Assembly (NCBI RefSeq): GCF_963676485.1
Contig: NZ_OY781114.1
Span: 4,108,501 to 4,172,500 of the forward strand
Reading direction: 5' to 3'
DNA length: 64,000 nt
From: an uncultured Cohaesibacter sp.
GTDB lineage: Bacteria; Pseudomonadota; Alphaproteobacteria; Rhizobiales; Cohaesibacteraceae
Made by a program: the position numbers and the translations under genes. Each line of letters starts with the position of its first letter. Position 1 is the first letter of the stretch. Below the pieces are notes generated by a model. It ran no database searches, was not told the DNA's origin, and worked only from the letters and a program-made list of their open reading frames with translations. Positions 9,104 to 18,894 of the stretch are shown in pieces.

Positions 9104-10735
9104 ATGGCGCGATATATTTTCATTACTGGCGGTGTGGTGTCCTCGCTCGGCAAAGGGCTTGCGTCTGCGGCTCTTGGGGCGGCTCTACAAGCGCGTGGCT
9201 ATTCAGTTCGGCTACGCAAACTCGACCCTTATCTCAATGTCGATCCCGGCACGATGTCTCCCTACCAACATGGGGAATGCTTCGTAACCGACGATGGTGC
9301 GGAAACGGACCTGGATCTTGGGCATTATGAACGGTTTACCGGCCGTCCTTCCAACAAGAAGGACAACATTACGACCGGTCAGATCTATCAGAATATCATC
9401 ACAAAGGAACGCCGCGGGGACTACCTGGGCGGGACCGTGCAGGTCATTCCTCATGTGACTGATGAGATCAAGGCTTTCATTCTGGATGGCAACGAAGACT
9501 ATGATTTCGTGTTGTGCGAAATCGGCGGCACGGTAGGCGACATCGAAGCAACGCCATTCTTCGAGGGTATTCGCCAGTTGGGCAATGAATTGCCTCGCGG
9601 GCAGGCCATCTATATCCATCTGACCCTTCTTCCCTATATTCCAAGCGCTGGTGAGCTCAAGACCAAGCCGACTCAGCACTCGGTCAAGGAACTGCGTTCA
9701 ATCGGCATTCAGCCCAATATCCTTATGGTGCGGTGTGATCGTCCTGTTCCAGAATCAGAGCGTCGTAAATTGTCGCTCTTCTGCAACGTGCGGCCCGAAG
9801 CGGTTATTCAGGCGCTTGACGTCAAGAATATCTATGAAGTGCCGCTTTCCTATCATGAGCAAGGGCTGGACCGCGAAGTTCTGGCAGCCTTTGGTATTGA
9901 CGGGGCTCCAAAGCCTAATTTCGAGGTCTGGAAGAATATCCTTGATCGGGTTCATAATCCCGAAGGCGAAGTCACGATTGCGGTCGTGGGAAAATATACA
10001 TCGCTTCTGGATGCCTACAAGTCTCTGATGGAAGCCCTGACCCATGGCGGCATCGCCAACAAGGTCAAGGTGAAAATCGACTGGATCGAATCCGATATTT
10101 TCGAAGAAGGCAGTGATCCGACCTCGCGCCTGGAAGGTGTGCATGGCATTCTTGTGCCCGGCGGCTTTGGCGAGCGCGGGTCTGAAGGCAAGATTGCTGC
10201 AGCCAAATATGCCCGTGAAAACAAGATCCCGTATTTCGGTATTTGTTTTGGCATGCAGATGGCTGTTATCGAAGCTGCGCGCAATCTGGCAGGCATCGAG
10301 GATGCCACTTCTTCGGAATTTACGTCGGAAGGCCACCATGTCGTTGGTCTGATGACCGAATGGAGCAAGGGCAACGCCAAGGAAGTCCGCTCTCAGGATG
10401 GCGATCTGGGGGGCACCATGCGTCTTGGCTCTTACGAGGCGCATCTGGCAGAAGGCTCCAAGATTGCCCAGATCTATGGTGACCGTATCATTCACGAACG
10501 GCATCGCCATCGCTATGAAGTCAATATCGACTATAAGGAAAAGCTGGAAGATTGCGGTTTGACTTTCGCCGGCCTTTCTCCTGATGGAGTATTGCCTGAA
10601 ACGGTTGAAATCGAAGATCATCCTTGGTTCATCGCGGTTCAGTATCATCCTGAGCTAAAATCCCGTCCGTTTGCTCCGCATCCGCTGTTCAAGTCCTTTA
10701 TTGAAGCGGCCGTTGAGCAGAGCCGACTGGTTTAA
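9104..10735 (+). CDS. pyrG: CTP synthase
   Basis: Makes CTP from UTP, ATP and glutamine. The 543-aa protein is full length. The N-terminal synthase domain has [15 protein letters not shown] (ATP loop), [19 protein letters not shown] and GTVGDIE. The C-terminal class I glutamine amidotransferase has GGFGERG, the nucleophile region GICFGMQ and the VQYHPE triad motif. The ribosome site is unclear: GGGAAGT lies about 16 bases upstream of ATG, so initiation may be leader-dependent. The leader at 8891-9103 contains small hairpins such as TGAGC-GAT-GCTCA at 9001-9013. The VOC gene starts 84 bases later and is probably cotranscribed. Confidence 0.97.
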   Translation: MARYIFITGGVVSSLGKGLASAALGAALQARGYSVRLRKLDPYLNVDPGTMSPYQHGECFVTDDGAETDLDLGHYERFTGRPSNKKDNITTGQIYQNIITKERRGDYLGGTVQVIPHVTDEIKAFILDGNEDYDFVLCEIGGTVGDIEATPFFEGIRQLGNELPRGQAIYIHLTLLPYIPSAGELKTKPTQHSVKELRSIGIQPNILMVRCDRPVPESERRKLSLFCNVRPEAVIQALDVKNIYEVPLSYHEQGLDREVLAAFGIDGAPKPNFEVWKNILDRVHNPEGEVTIAVVGKYTSLLDAYKSLMEALTHGGIANKVKVKIDWIESDIFEEGSDPTSRLEGVHGILVPGGFGERGSEGKIAAAKYARENKIPYFGICFGMQMAVIEAARNLAGIEDATSSEFTSEGHHVVGLMTEWSKGNAKEVRSQDGDLGGTMRLGSYEAHLAEGSKIAQIYGDRIIHERHRHRYEVNIDYKEKLEDCGLTFAGLSPDGVLPETVEIEDHPWFIAVQYHPELKSRPFAPHPLFKSFIEAAVEQSRLV

Positions 10736-10819
10736 AGAAAACTGCGAGGCGTGGTCAAAGTCGATCGCGCCTCGTTCCTGTTCAGTCAGCAACAGAAGAC
10801 ATTTCCGGGAGGGCTGGCC

Positions 10820-11695
10820 ATGCTACGCGGCGTGGATCATATCGTAGTGGCAGTCAGGGATCTTGAAGCTGCACGCGCGCTCTATGCCGCGCTGGGCTTT
10901 ACCGTTACTCCCACTTTCCATCATCCTTTCGGAACCCAGAGTGCTCATGTTCAGCTCGCAGACACCTTTCTGGAGCTTTTGGCGATTGAAGATGAGACGC
11001 TTATGCCGCCACAAGGCGAGGGCGAGTTTTCCTTTGCACGTTTCAATCTGGGCTTTCTGGAAAAACGGCAGGGTGCCTCCATGCTCGTGCTTCGCTCATG
11101 CGACAGAGCTGCGGATCTGGAAGCCTTCAAGGCGCTAGGTCTGCGCACTTTTCCTCCGTTTGATTTTGGCCGCAAGGCGGCATGGCCAGATGGTCGAGAA
11201 GCAGAGGTCGGGTTCGCGCTTGGATTAGTTCAGAATCCATTGATGATGGAGACCGGCTTTTTCGTCTGTCAGCATAAGCATCCGCCCGAGCTGTTTTGGA
11301 AAAAGCAGTTCCAGACCCATCGCAATGGGGCCCGCAATTTGGCTTCCGTTCTTTTCGTTGCACATAATCCATCTGATCATCATGAATTTCTTGGTGGCTT
11401 TTCCGGTCAGCGCGTCATGCGCTCTTCCAGTGCCGGGGTTATGATGGATATCGATGGAAGCGATTTACAGCTGCTTACCCCTTCTGCCTGCAAGGCTTTT
11501 TATGATCTTGAGGTTCCGAATGATCTGCCAGAAGAAGGCGGCATTCTGGGGCTGAGAATCGCGCTCGATATGGCGCGGGCCAAGGCGGTGCTTGACGAGG
11601 CTCAAATTCCCTATTCTATCCATAATGGTCAGTATATTCTGCAAGCAGAAACAACGAATGGCGTTGGTCTTGTGCTGTGTGAAGCGTCTGGCTGA
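10820..11695 (+). CDS. VOC (glyoxalase-like) family protein
   Basis: A 291-aa protein of the vicinal oxygen chelate fold, Glyoxalase_3-like. The N-terminal betaalphabetabetabeta unit starts LRGVDHIVVAVRDLEAARALYAALGFTV-type (His at the usual first metal position, DHIV) and is followed by AHVQLADTFLELLAI with the usual acidic ligand in FLELL. A second, weaker repeat spans about residues 165-285. Substrate unknown; possible roles are an isomerase, lyase or dioxygenase. ATG 10820 is chosen over a GTG at 10751 because GGGAGGG is 6 bases upstream. Its place between pyrG and kdsA is, to my knowledge, recurrent in rhizobia, but no link to LPS or CTP use is established. Confidence 0.75.
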   Translation: MLRGVDHIVVAVRDLEAARALYAALGFTVTPTFHHPFGTQSAHVQLADTFLELLAIEDETLMPPQGEGEFSFARFNLGFLEKRQGASMLVLRSCDRAADLEAFKALGLRTFPPFDFGRKAAWPDGREAEVGFALGLVQNPLMMETGFFVCQHKHPPELFWKKQFQTHRNGARNLASVLFVAHNPSDHHEFLGGFSGQRVMRSSSAGVMMDIDGSDLQLLTPSACKAFYDLEVPNDLPEEGGILGLRIALDMARAKAVLDEAQIPYSIHNGQYILQAETTNGVGLVLCEASG

Positions 11696-11723
11696 TCGCC
11701 CTTAGTGAGAGTGAGAAAAATCG

Positions 11724-12554
11724 ATGACTGTACCCAATCCTGTTGTGTCCGCTGGTGCTGTGCAATTTGGCAATCATCTGCCATTGGCCGTCATGGCAGG
11801 TCCTTGCCAGATGGAAAGTCGCGATCACGCGCTGGAGATGGCTGCCGCGCTGAAAGAGATTTCTGACAATCTCAATATTGGCATCGTCTACAAGTCGTCT
11901 TTCGACAAGGCCAACCGCACAAGTCTTAAATCCCAACGCGGGATAGGGCTTGAGAAGGCCTTACCGATTTTCGCTGAGATCAAGGAGACTTATGGCCTGC
12001 CCATTGTCACCGATATCCACGAGACGGATCAGTGCGCGAAAGTTGCGGAAGTCGTTGATATTCTGCAAATTCCTGCCTTCCTGTGTCGCCAGACGGATCT
12101 TCTTATCGCAGCGGCAAAAACCGGCGCTGTGGTAAATGTCAAAAAGGGTCAGTTTCTTGCGCCCTGGGATATGCGCAATGTTGCAGCCAAGATCGTGGAC
12201 AGTGGCAATGCTAATGTCTTGCTGACGGATCGTGGTACCTCTTTTGGCTATAACACGCTGATAACTGACATGCGTGGTTTGCCTATTATGGCGCAAACTG
12301 GCGCACCGGTGATCTTCGATGCGACCCATTCGGTGCAACAGCCGGGTGGGCAGGGTGAAACGTCCGGTGGTCAACGTGAGTTTGTGCCGGTTCTGGCAAG
12401 AGCCGCTGTTGCTGTGGGGGTTGCCGGTCTGTTTATCGAGACGCATGAAGACCCTGATCGCGCACCAAGCGATGGACCGAATATGGTTCCGATCAAGGAG
12501 TTGGAAAAGCTGTTGGCGCAGCTGCAGAAGTTCGACGCAATCGCAAAGGCCTGA
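11724..12554 (+). CDS. kdsA: 3-deoxy-8-phosphooctulonate synthase (KDO-8-phosphate synthase)
   Basis: Condenses PEP with arabinose 5-phosphate to KDO-8-phosphate for the LPS inner core. The 276-aa barrel enzyme shows MAGPCQMES, YKSSFDKANRTS, TDIHE, LQIPAFLCRQTDLL, KKGQFLAPWDM, TDRGTSFGYNTL, FDATHSVQQPGG and the C-terminal FIETHEDPDRAPSDGPN. Metal-dependence class was not judged. It starts 28 bases after the VOC gene with a weak GAGAGTGAG ribosome site, so probably shares its transcript. A clear terminator follows. Confidence 0.97.
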   Translation: MTVPNPVVSAGAVQFGNHLPLAVMAGPCQMESRDHALEMAAALKEISDNLNIGIVYKSSFDKANRTSLKSQRGIGLEKALPIFAEIKETYGLPIVTDIHETDQCAKVAEVVDILQIPAFLCRQTDLLIAAAKTGAVVNVKKGQFLAPWDMRNVAAKIVDSGNANVLLTDRGTSFGYNTLITDMRGLPIMAQTGAPVIFDATHSVQQPGGQGETSGGQREFVPVLARAAVAVGVAGLFIETHEDPDRAPSDGPNMVPIKELEKLLAQLQKFDAIAKA

Positions 12555-12595
12555 CCGCCTCTGTTGTTTCTTGCGTCACATAGATCGAATTTAGC

Positions 12596-12624
12596 AAGGC
12601 CGGGGCAGTTGCTCCGGCCTTTTT
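12596..12624 (+). terminator. Intrinsic terminator after kdsA
   Basis: Stem AAGGCCGGGGC (12596-12606) with TGCTCCGGCCTT (12611-12622), about 11 bp with one G-T pair and a very short loop, followed by TTTTT. Confidence 0.85.
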
Positions 12625-12831
12625 GTATGTAGGGCTTGGGTGAAATTCTCTTCGCAGCAGGAGGCGAAAGGACATGTGATTTGATATGCGTCAAATTGCC
12701 TCATGTCTTTTACGGATCTGGACGCCTACGTATTAATTCATATATACGCTTCAAGAAGAGACTGCGTAGAGCGTCAAAAGGACTGAAAATTCAGGGCAAA
12801 CGGGCCTTGGCAATGTTTTTGGAGGGATTTT

Positions 12832-13011
12832 ATGAGCGAAGTAAAAACGTCAGATACCAAGCTGAGCATTATTCTGCTGCTGGGCATTATCCTGTTGCTC
12901 GTTGCTTGGGGATTCGCGATTGCTTCGTGGGGATATGCCGCGATTATTATGCCCGCGCTATTCCTGACTTTCTCGTCCCTTGTTGCCTTGGTCTTTGTGA
13001 CCCGAGGCTGA
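12832..13011 (+). CDS. Small two-segment membrane protein, 59 aa, unknown function
   Basis: Starts MSEVKTSDTKLSI after an excellent GGAGGG at 12821-12826 and ends TRG-stop at 13011. Hydrophobic stretches at about residues 11-30 and 36-56 (IIMPALFLTFSSLVALVFV) predict a membrane hairpin with a short hydrophilic N-terminus. It has its own strong terminator just after the stop and lies in an otherwise empty gap between kdsA and a convergent gene. I do not recognise the family. The ribosome site, hydrophobic design and terminator together make this a real gene more likely than not. Confidence 0.7.
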   Translation: MSEVKTSDTKLSIILLLGIILLLVAWGFAIASWGYAAIIMPALFLTFSSLVALVFVTRG

Positions 13012-13035
13012 TTTCCAAGACCAAACGGTGGTGAG

Positions 13036-13069
13036 AAAAGGTGTCGGGACGATGTCCCGGCGCCTTTTT
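13036..13069. terminator. Bidirectional terminator between the 59-aa gene and the DUF1835 gene
   Basis: A 15-bp stem (13036-13050 with 13054-13068, two G-T pairs) and a 3-base loop GAT, with AAAA on the left and TTTTT on the right. It serves both converging genes. Confidence 0.9.
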
Positions 13070-13098
13070 CTGTGTTTGGTCTCGAAATCTCGGAAACG

Positions 13099-14154
13099 CT
13101 AAGCCGCGCGGTGATGGCTGAGGATTTCGCCTTCATCCTGCCAACGCCAGTGATCAGCTGTAGTCAGCTCCGTTCCGCCCCACCAGCGATGCAGCGCGTT
13201 TTCGGAAATGAAGTCGGCCTTGCCATCAAGCAGGCGCTTGCCAAACTCGGTGATATGAAGCTGTGCCGTGATGAATTCCTTGCGCTGGTCACCATCTTCG
13301 AAAATGCGTGGTTGAAACTCCTGAGGCAGGCCGGTGAGGGCCGGTCGTGAGCTGAATTGCAAAGCCGACAGGATGCGAAAGAAGCTCCAGTCTCCCAGAA
13401 AAGCGGCTTCTTCCATATTGAGCACTTGGGCAAACAACATGCCGGGGCGATTGACGCCGCGATTAAGGCGATAGAGGATCTGACGCTCGGTGCGCGAGAG
13501 GCCATCCGGGCCGGGTAACTCCTGCAACAGACGTAACAATGCCTGCCCCATGAAAGGGAAACCGGGAATGGCGTCGCGCCTGATTTCGTCAATGGCTTCC
13601 GGTCCGCCTGATACATAGGCCTTCCATGTGCGAGAGGCGAAGGCGAACATGCGGTCGAGGACCGGCAGTGAAAGCTCCTGCAGTTTGCTGATTCTGTCTA
13701 CCGTCTGCATGCCCAGATATGCGGGTGACTGGACAATTGTGACATTGTTGATGCGGCCAAAGCGGCTCAGCATGTCGAGGATCTGCAATATCTGGAGTTG
13801 ATCATAAAGGTCATGTTCGAACCAGAGTTCAATCTTTTCATATTGTTGATGATTGCGCAGAATCTCCAGACGTGTCTTGAAATCTTCCTGCACCATTTTG
13901 CTCGTTATGACATGACCGTCGGCAAGTGTCTGGGCGCGCAGGGTTGCAAAGATCGTATCGTCTGCGTCAGGGACAGGGCCTTCATGCAAAACATCACGCC
14001 ATGGCAAAACGGTATCGCCAATGCCCGCCTCTGTGAGGAGATCCGCGGCCTGATCGCCGTTGGTGATTATCAATTGGGTCACTGGGGGCCTCATTTGCTG
14101 GCTGATTGGGGTGTCTTTTGTCCTGCTTCTTGATTGCGTAACCATTCTTTTCAT
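13099..14154 (-). CDS. DUF1835 domain-containing protein
   Basis: The diagnostic N-terminal block is clear: LIITNGDQAADLLTEAGIGD followed by VLPWRDVLHEGPVP, then ELWFEHDLYDQLQILQILD. The C-terminal half contains a long helical region and ends in a Trp-rich stretch HRWWGGTEL...HWRWQDEGEIL. Function of the family is unknown; the conserved Asp, Trp, Arg and His residues suggest an enzyme or nucleotide-binding role, which I cannot confirm. Start uncertain: ATG 14154, ATG 14145 and ATG 14094 are possible, none with a convincing ribosome site, and a GTG at 14205 extends the frame. The domain starts only a few residues after 14094. It stands alone, convergent with the 59-aa gene and divergent from eno. 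Confidence 0.8.
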   Translation of the reverse strand: MKRMVTQSRSRTKDTPISQQMRPPVTQLIITNGDQAADLLTEAGIGDTVLPWRDVLHEGPVPDADDTIFATLRAQTLADGHVITSKMVQEDFKTRLEILRNHQQYEKIELWFEHDLYDQLQILQILDMLSRFGRINNVTIVQSPAYLGMQTVDRISKLQELSLPVLDRMFAFASRTWKAYVSGGPEAIDEIRRDAIPGFPFMGQALLRLLQELPGPDGLSRTERQILYRLNRGVNRPGMLFAQVLNMEEAAFLGDWSFFRILSALQFSSRPALTGLPQEFQPRIFEDGDQRKEFITAQLHITEFGKRLLDGKADFISENALHRWWGGTELTTADHWRWQDEGEILSHHRAA

Positions 14155-14205
14155 TCTGGCCGCATATGGGAAGGGACTTACAAGAATTGTCCATAAAAAA
14201 CGCAC

Positions 14206-15816
<1,611 letters not shown>

Positions 15817-15828
15817 TATCAGGTTGTA

Positions 15829-15843
15829 CGAACCTCCGGTTCG
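15829..15843 (+). repeat. Small hairpin after the eno stop
   Basis: CGAACC (15829-15834) and GGTTCG (15838-15843) with a 3-base loop, 12 bases after the stop and upstream of the true terminator. Possibly an mRNA 3' stabiliser. Confidence 0.45.
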
Positions 15844-15857
15844 AACTTGAGTTCTTG

Positions 15858-15888
15858 ACCGGCGCGTCCTTAGGGCGCGCCGGTTTTT
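15858..15888 (+). terminator. Intrinsic terminator of eno
   Basis: A 12-bp stem ACCGGCGCGTCC (15858-15869) / GGGCGCGCCGGT (15873-15884), one T-G pair, loop TTA, then TTTTTG. Confidence 0.9.
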
Positions 15889-16052
15889 GTTTGCTATGAC
15901 ATGGAGTTAATCGAAGAAAGTGCGCCTTTACTATAAGTTGTGCAATTATGAGTAAGTGTGTTTAAATTTGCTTCATTCCTGTTGTGTTTGGCGTTCGCGA
16001 AATGCCGACCTATTTTGAGTGTCGCTCGATTTAAATATAAGGATTTTGATAA

Positions 16053-16403
16053 ATGAGTGGTTTCAAATGTGAGTTTCAATTGTTGGAGGCTCTGGGACTG
16101 ATCCTTCTCTGGATTTTTCTCAGTATTATTACGTTTGGGTTTGGGGCCGTTATTGCTCCTTACTATCTGGCAAAAGCACCGCTGAACCAGACATTTCTCG
16201 TTGACCAACATGGTGGCAAACTGGCGCGCGTGCATGTGGACTTCAATCTCGGGCAGATTATCGGTCACGCAGTGGTCTGGTTCATTCTGAGCATCTTCAC
16301 CTTTGGCATTGCCTATATCTTCTATTGGTTCGCCGTAGTCCGCAAGTTGATCAATTCCTCGGTCTTCCTGCCGGTCAATACCAGTTCTGTGCCTGCAGAA
16401 TAG
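16053..16403 (+). CDS. Small membrane protein with an internal repeat, unknown function
   Basis: 116 aa, ATG with AAGGA 9 bases upstream. Two similar membrane blocks are visible: LLWIFLSIITFGFGAVIAPY (about residues 18-37) and VVWFILSIFTFGIAYIFYWF (about 74-93), each with the core LSI-x-TFG and ending in aromatic residues. A soluble linker with basic patches (GGKLARVHVDFNLGQIIG) separates them. This looks like a duplicated hairpin unit. It may belong to one of the small DUF families of alphaproteobacterial membrane proteins, but I cannot name it with confidence. Stands alone after eno with its own terminator. Confidence 0.7.
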   Translation: MSGFKCEFQLLEALGLILLWIFLSIITFGFGAVIAPYYLAKAPLNQTFLVDQHGGKLARVHVDFNLGQIIGHAVVWFILSIFTFGIAYIFYWFAVVRKLINSSVFLPVNTSSVPAE

Positions 16404-16440
16404 GGGCAAGACTGGGTGTCTTTGCCCTGTCTCTCTTTCG
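16404..16440. terminator. Terminator between the small membrane gene and the hydrolase gene
   Basis: Stem GGGCAAGAC (16404-16412) / GTCTTTGCCC (16418-16427) with a one-base bulge and loop TGGGT, followed by a T-rich TGTCTCTCTTTC. It sits between converging genes. Confidence 0.6.
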
Positions 16441-16453
16441 TTACCGTCAGATC

Positions 16454-17365
16454 TTACGTCTTGGTTGTTTCGGGGGAATGTGCCTTGAGAAAAGGCCCGA
16501 CCAAGCTGCGTATCTCGTTGAGATGCGTAAATAGTGCCGCATGCTCTGCGTTCGTCATGGTGTGAAGTTCAGCATTCTTGATTGCCTGTTGCGCGATCAA
16601 GGCATGGCCCATTGGCACGATAGGATCTTTGTCTCCATGAATAATCAGGGTGGGACACTGGATACGGCCAAAGGGTACGTTTCTTTCTTTGCTAAACTGT
16701 TTTGTGTCATTCATGGTGCCGGGAAGCCTGAGAGGCATTCTGTCAAACAGGCTGCTTTGCAAGGTCTGCAGTAGGGGCCATGCTTCCGCGTCAGCTACAA
16801 GGCGTTCGAGAGCTTCTGGATCCGAGATGGAACGGCGCGCCGTTTTTATCGGGTCTTGTTCTGCGCGTTTTCTCATCCAGTCTACCATCTTGGGAGCGCG
16901 TGCCATGAGGTTCATCAAAGCAAGGCGCATGCGAACGGCGCGTTTGATTGGCAAGAGCGTTGTGCAGCATGAAATCAGAATGAGCGCGGCGCATCTGTCT
17001 TGATGGCGGGCGGCGAACGCGATTGCGGATGGGCCTCCTGCTGAAATGGCTATGACCGCGGTTTTCTCAATCTGCAATTCGTCCAGCAGGTGCGCAAAGA
17101 GGTCTGCCTGCTTTTCCGGAGACTGGCCGCTTGATAGAGGTGTGCCGAGATATCCCGGTCTGGATAGTGCGATTTTTCTAAATGAAAGGGCAGGCGCAAT
17201 TGCTGCTGTTCCGAGTAGGGCGCTTTGGTCAATTCCGCCCATGCCGCCGTGAATAAGTAAGCAGGCGGGGGCTTTGGCATCTCCATCGATGGTGATTTCA
17301 ATGGGGCCCTTTCGGGTGGAAATGGTTTGGCGGTTGGCCATGATGTCTTGCAGTAAAGCAGGCAT
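16454..17365 (-). CDS. Alpha/beta hydrolase
   Basis: A 303-aa alpha/beta-fold protein. From the chosen start (MPALLQDIMANRQ, ATG 17365) one sees the oxyanion block LLIHGGMGG, the nucleophile elbow AISAGGPSA (Ser with Ala in place of the first Gly of G-x-S-x-G), the acid HGDKDPIVP and the His in NAEHAALF. The triad is therefore complete. Substrate cannot be told; it could be an esterase, lipase or haloperoxidase-like hydrolase. The frame extends to 17443 without a better ribosome site, and the next Met at 17341 is also possible. Probably monocistronic, between a convergent membrane gene and the DUF2087 gene. Confidence 0.8.
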   Translation of the reverse strand: MPALLQDIMANRQTISTRKGPIEITIDGDAKAPACLLIHGGMGGIDQSALLGTAAIAPALSFRKIALSRPGYLGTPLSSGQSPEKQADLFAHLLDELQIEKTAVIAISAGGPSAIAFAARHQDRCAALILISCCTTLLPIKRAVRMRLALMNLMARAPKMVDWMRKRAEQDPIKTARRSISDPEALERLVADAEAWPLLQTLQSSLFDRMPLRLPGTMNDTKQFSKERNVPFGRIQCPTLIIHGDKDPIVPMGHALIAQQAIKNAELHTMTNAEHAALFTHLNEIRSLVGPFLKAHSPETTKT

Positions 17366-17484
17366 GATGTTTCGCTTTCTTGTGGAGCCAGCTTTGCCAT
17401 TATATGACGCGCTGGAGCCAGCCCCACGATGGATTTCAGTCAAAATAGGAATGGTCGGTCGAACTGGCTATGGGCCAATAGAAT

Positions 17485-18045
17485 TCAGGATAACGAGCCT
17501 GTCTGCTGCTGGCGCGCTTTCATCAGCTCGATGAAGGCTCTGGCCGTTGCTGACGGCTGCATTTCCTTGCGCCGATACTCGGCACCGTTCGCCGTGCGCG
17601 TGACATATTGCATGTCAACCAGCGCTCGGCGCAGGATCGCATGATCATCAAAGCTGTTCAGGCTTTTTAACAACTCGTTGACTTCAGACTCTGCAAGCGA
17701 AACCCGGGCGGGAAACAGAGACCAGAGCCACCAGAGGCATAATGTTCGTTGCGCGTTTCGGCTTGGCCAGCGGAGAAGCGTTTCGTGAGGGCCGACGTGA
17801 CGCAGGGTTTGCTCGATGAGGCTGTGGTCAATCGCCCCAGTTTCTTTGGCTGGCGTTGCCAAGCGTTGTTCTGCCGCATGACTGGCTTTGAAATGCTGAA
17901 AATTCATATATCCGGCAGCCCGCGAAAGGATGTTGAGCCATTCGACATGACCGGGTGGTAGGTCTGCTTGCCCGGCGGCCTTTTTGAGAGACTTTGCAAG
18001 CGCACATATATCTTCGACTTGAAAGGGAAGGGGGTGTTTAGACAT
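17485..18045 (-). CDS. DUF2087 domain-containing protein
   Basis: 186 aa, ATG with GAGG 7 bases upstream. The C-terminal third fits DUF2087: RWPSRNAQRTLCLWWLWSLF, then EVNELLKSLNSFDDHAILRRALVDMQYVTRTANGAEYRR, which resembles a winged-helix DNA-binding fold. The N-terminal part (VEWLNILSRAAGYMNFQHFKA) is a helical motif often found before this domain in alphaproteobacteria. Some family members are annotated as transcriptional regulators, which is plausible but unproven. No obvious partner gene; about 120 bases separate it from the hydrolase downstream. Confidence 0.75.
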   Translation of the reverse strand: MSKHPLPFQVEDICALAKSLKKAAGQADLPPGHVEWLNILSRAAGYMNFQHFKASHAAEQRLATPAKETGAIDHSLIEQTLRHVGPHETLLRWPSRNAQRTLCLWWLWSLFPARVSLAESEVNELLKSLNSFDDHAILRRALVDMQYVTRTANGAEYRRKEMQPSATARAFIELMKARQQQTGSLS

Positions 18046-18444
18046 GACTTATCCTCGACTTGTGCCGATCATATTGTCAGTCGTGGTCACTCTTGCGACG
18101 CGGCACTGGGATAAGTGTCGGTCCGTTATAGTGGCAGGTTTAGCTCTTCAGAGAAGCAGTGACGCCTTGGTGAACTGCCGACCGAGGCCTTATTTATCCC
18201 GAAAGCGTGTTTAGATCAAGAACAATCTCACGTTGAGTTTTTGTTATATTTCATATGTAACGAAATTAAATAGTTTCATTGTATATGTAATAATATTTAT
18301 TGATAAGTGTGGTTTTACTGGGTGCTAGACGGCTTTGGCCGCGGCGCAGCTTATGCGGACACAGTTGGGAGTGCGTGCGTAGTGTGGGGCCACAAACAGC
18401 GGGGGAAAGGTGTTCTTGAGGTCTGGATGTGAAGGGGATTTGGG
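18046..18444. other. AT-rich intergenic region
   Basis: A 399-base gap without a credible ORF. The middle (about 18225-18310) is unusually AT-rich and contains repeated TATGTAA words (one ending near 18260, one near 18292) around an AAATTAAATAG core. It includes the upstream region of the DUF2087 gene and the downstream region of the 104-aa gene. Function unknown. Confidence 0.45.
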
Positions 18445-18759
18445 TTAGCGTGTGCTTTTGCGAAAGAGGAAAAGCCAGCTGCTTTCAATAAGCATCCAGG
18501 CGAGACGTCCGAAAAGAACATAGAGCGCAAATGAGAGCTTATCGTCTATCTTTAGGAGCTCGAACCATTTGGCATAGGCCAGGATATAAGGCTGGTGGTC
18601 GATCCAGTCGATCGTGATGCGCGATAGGGCATGCACGGTCGTGTATATTTGCTCCTGATAGAGGAAACAGTAAATATAGAGGATCGTACCCAGAATAATG
18701 CCAATGATAAGGCGCCAGAAGCCAACCAACGTTACCCCGAATAAACGCAAAAGCAGCAT
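18445..18759 (-). CDS. Hypothetical membrane protein, 104 aa
   Basis: Starts MLLLRLFGVTLVGFWRL after AGGGGGA on the minus strand. A long hydrophobic segment (about residues 5-33) and a second at about 78-98 (LYVLFGRLAWMLIESSWLFLF) predict two membrane spans with a loop rich in Tyr, Trp, Ile and Asp between them and a short basic tail FRKSTR. I do not recognise the family. It is isolated, about 130 bases from ubiX in the same direction, with no evidence that they share a transcript. Confidence 0.6.
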   Translation of the reverse strand: MLLLRLFGVTLVGFWRLIIGIILGTILYIYCFLYQEQIYTTVHALSRITIDWIDHQPYILAYAKWFELLKIDDKLSFALYVLFGRLAWMLIESSWLFLFRKSTR

Positions 18760-18876
18760 TTTGTCCCCCTGTGATTGCGTTTGCCCTAAGCCACCTTAGC
18801 CAAAGGGGTGCCGTCTGTCAGGTCTCTTGCTGCTTTTGTTCAGTATTTATCCCGATTGGTGCTGCCGGTTGATGAC

Positions 18877-18894
18877 GAGCTAGGTATCTAGCTC
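18877..18894. repeat. Hairpin spanning the ubiX stop codon
   Basis: GAGCTAG (18877-18883) and CTAGCTC (18888-18894) form a perfect 7-bp stem with loop GTAT; the ubiX stop lies in the right arm. No T-run on the minus strand, so probably mRNA 3' structure rather than a terminator. Confidence 0.45.
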
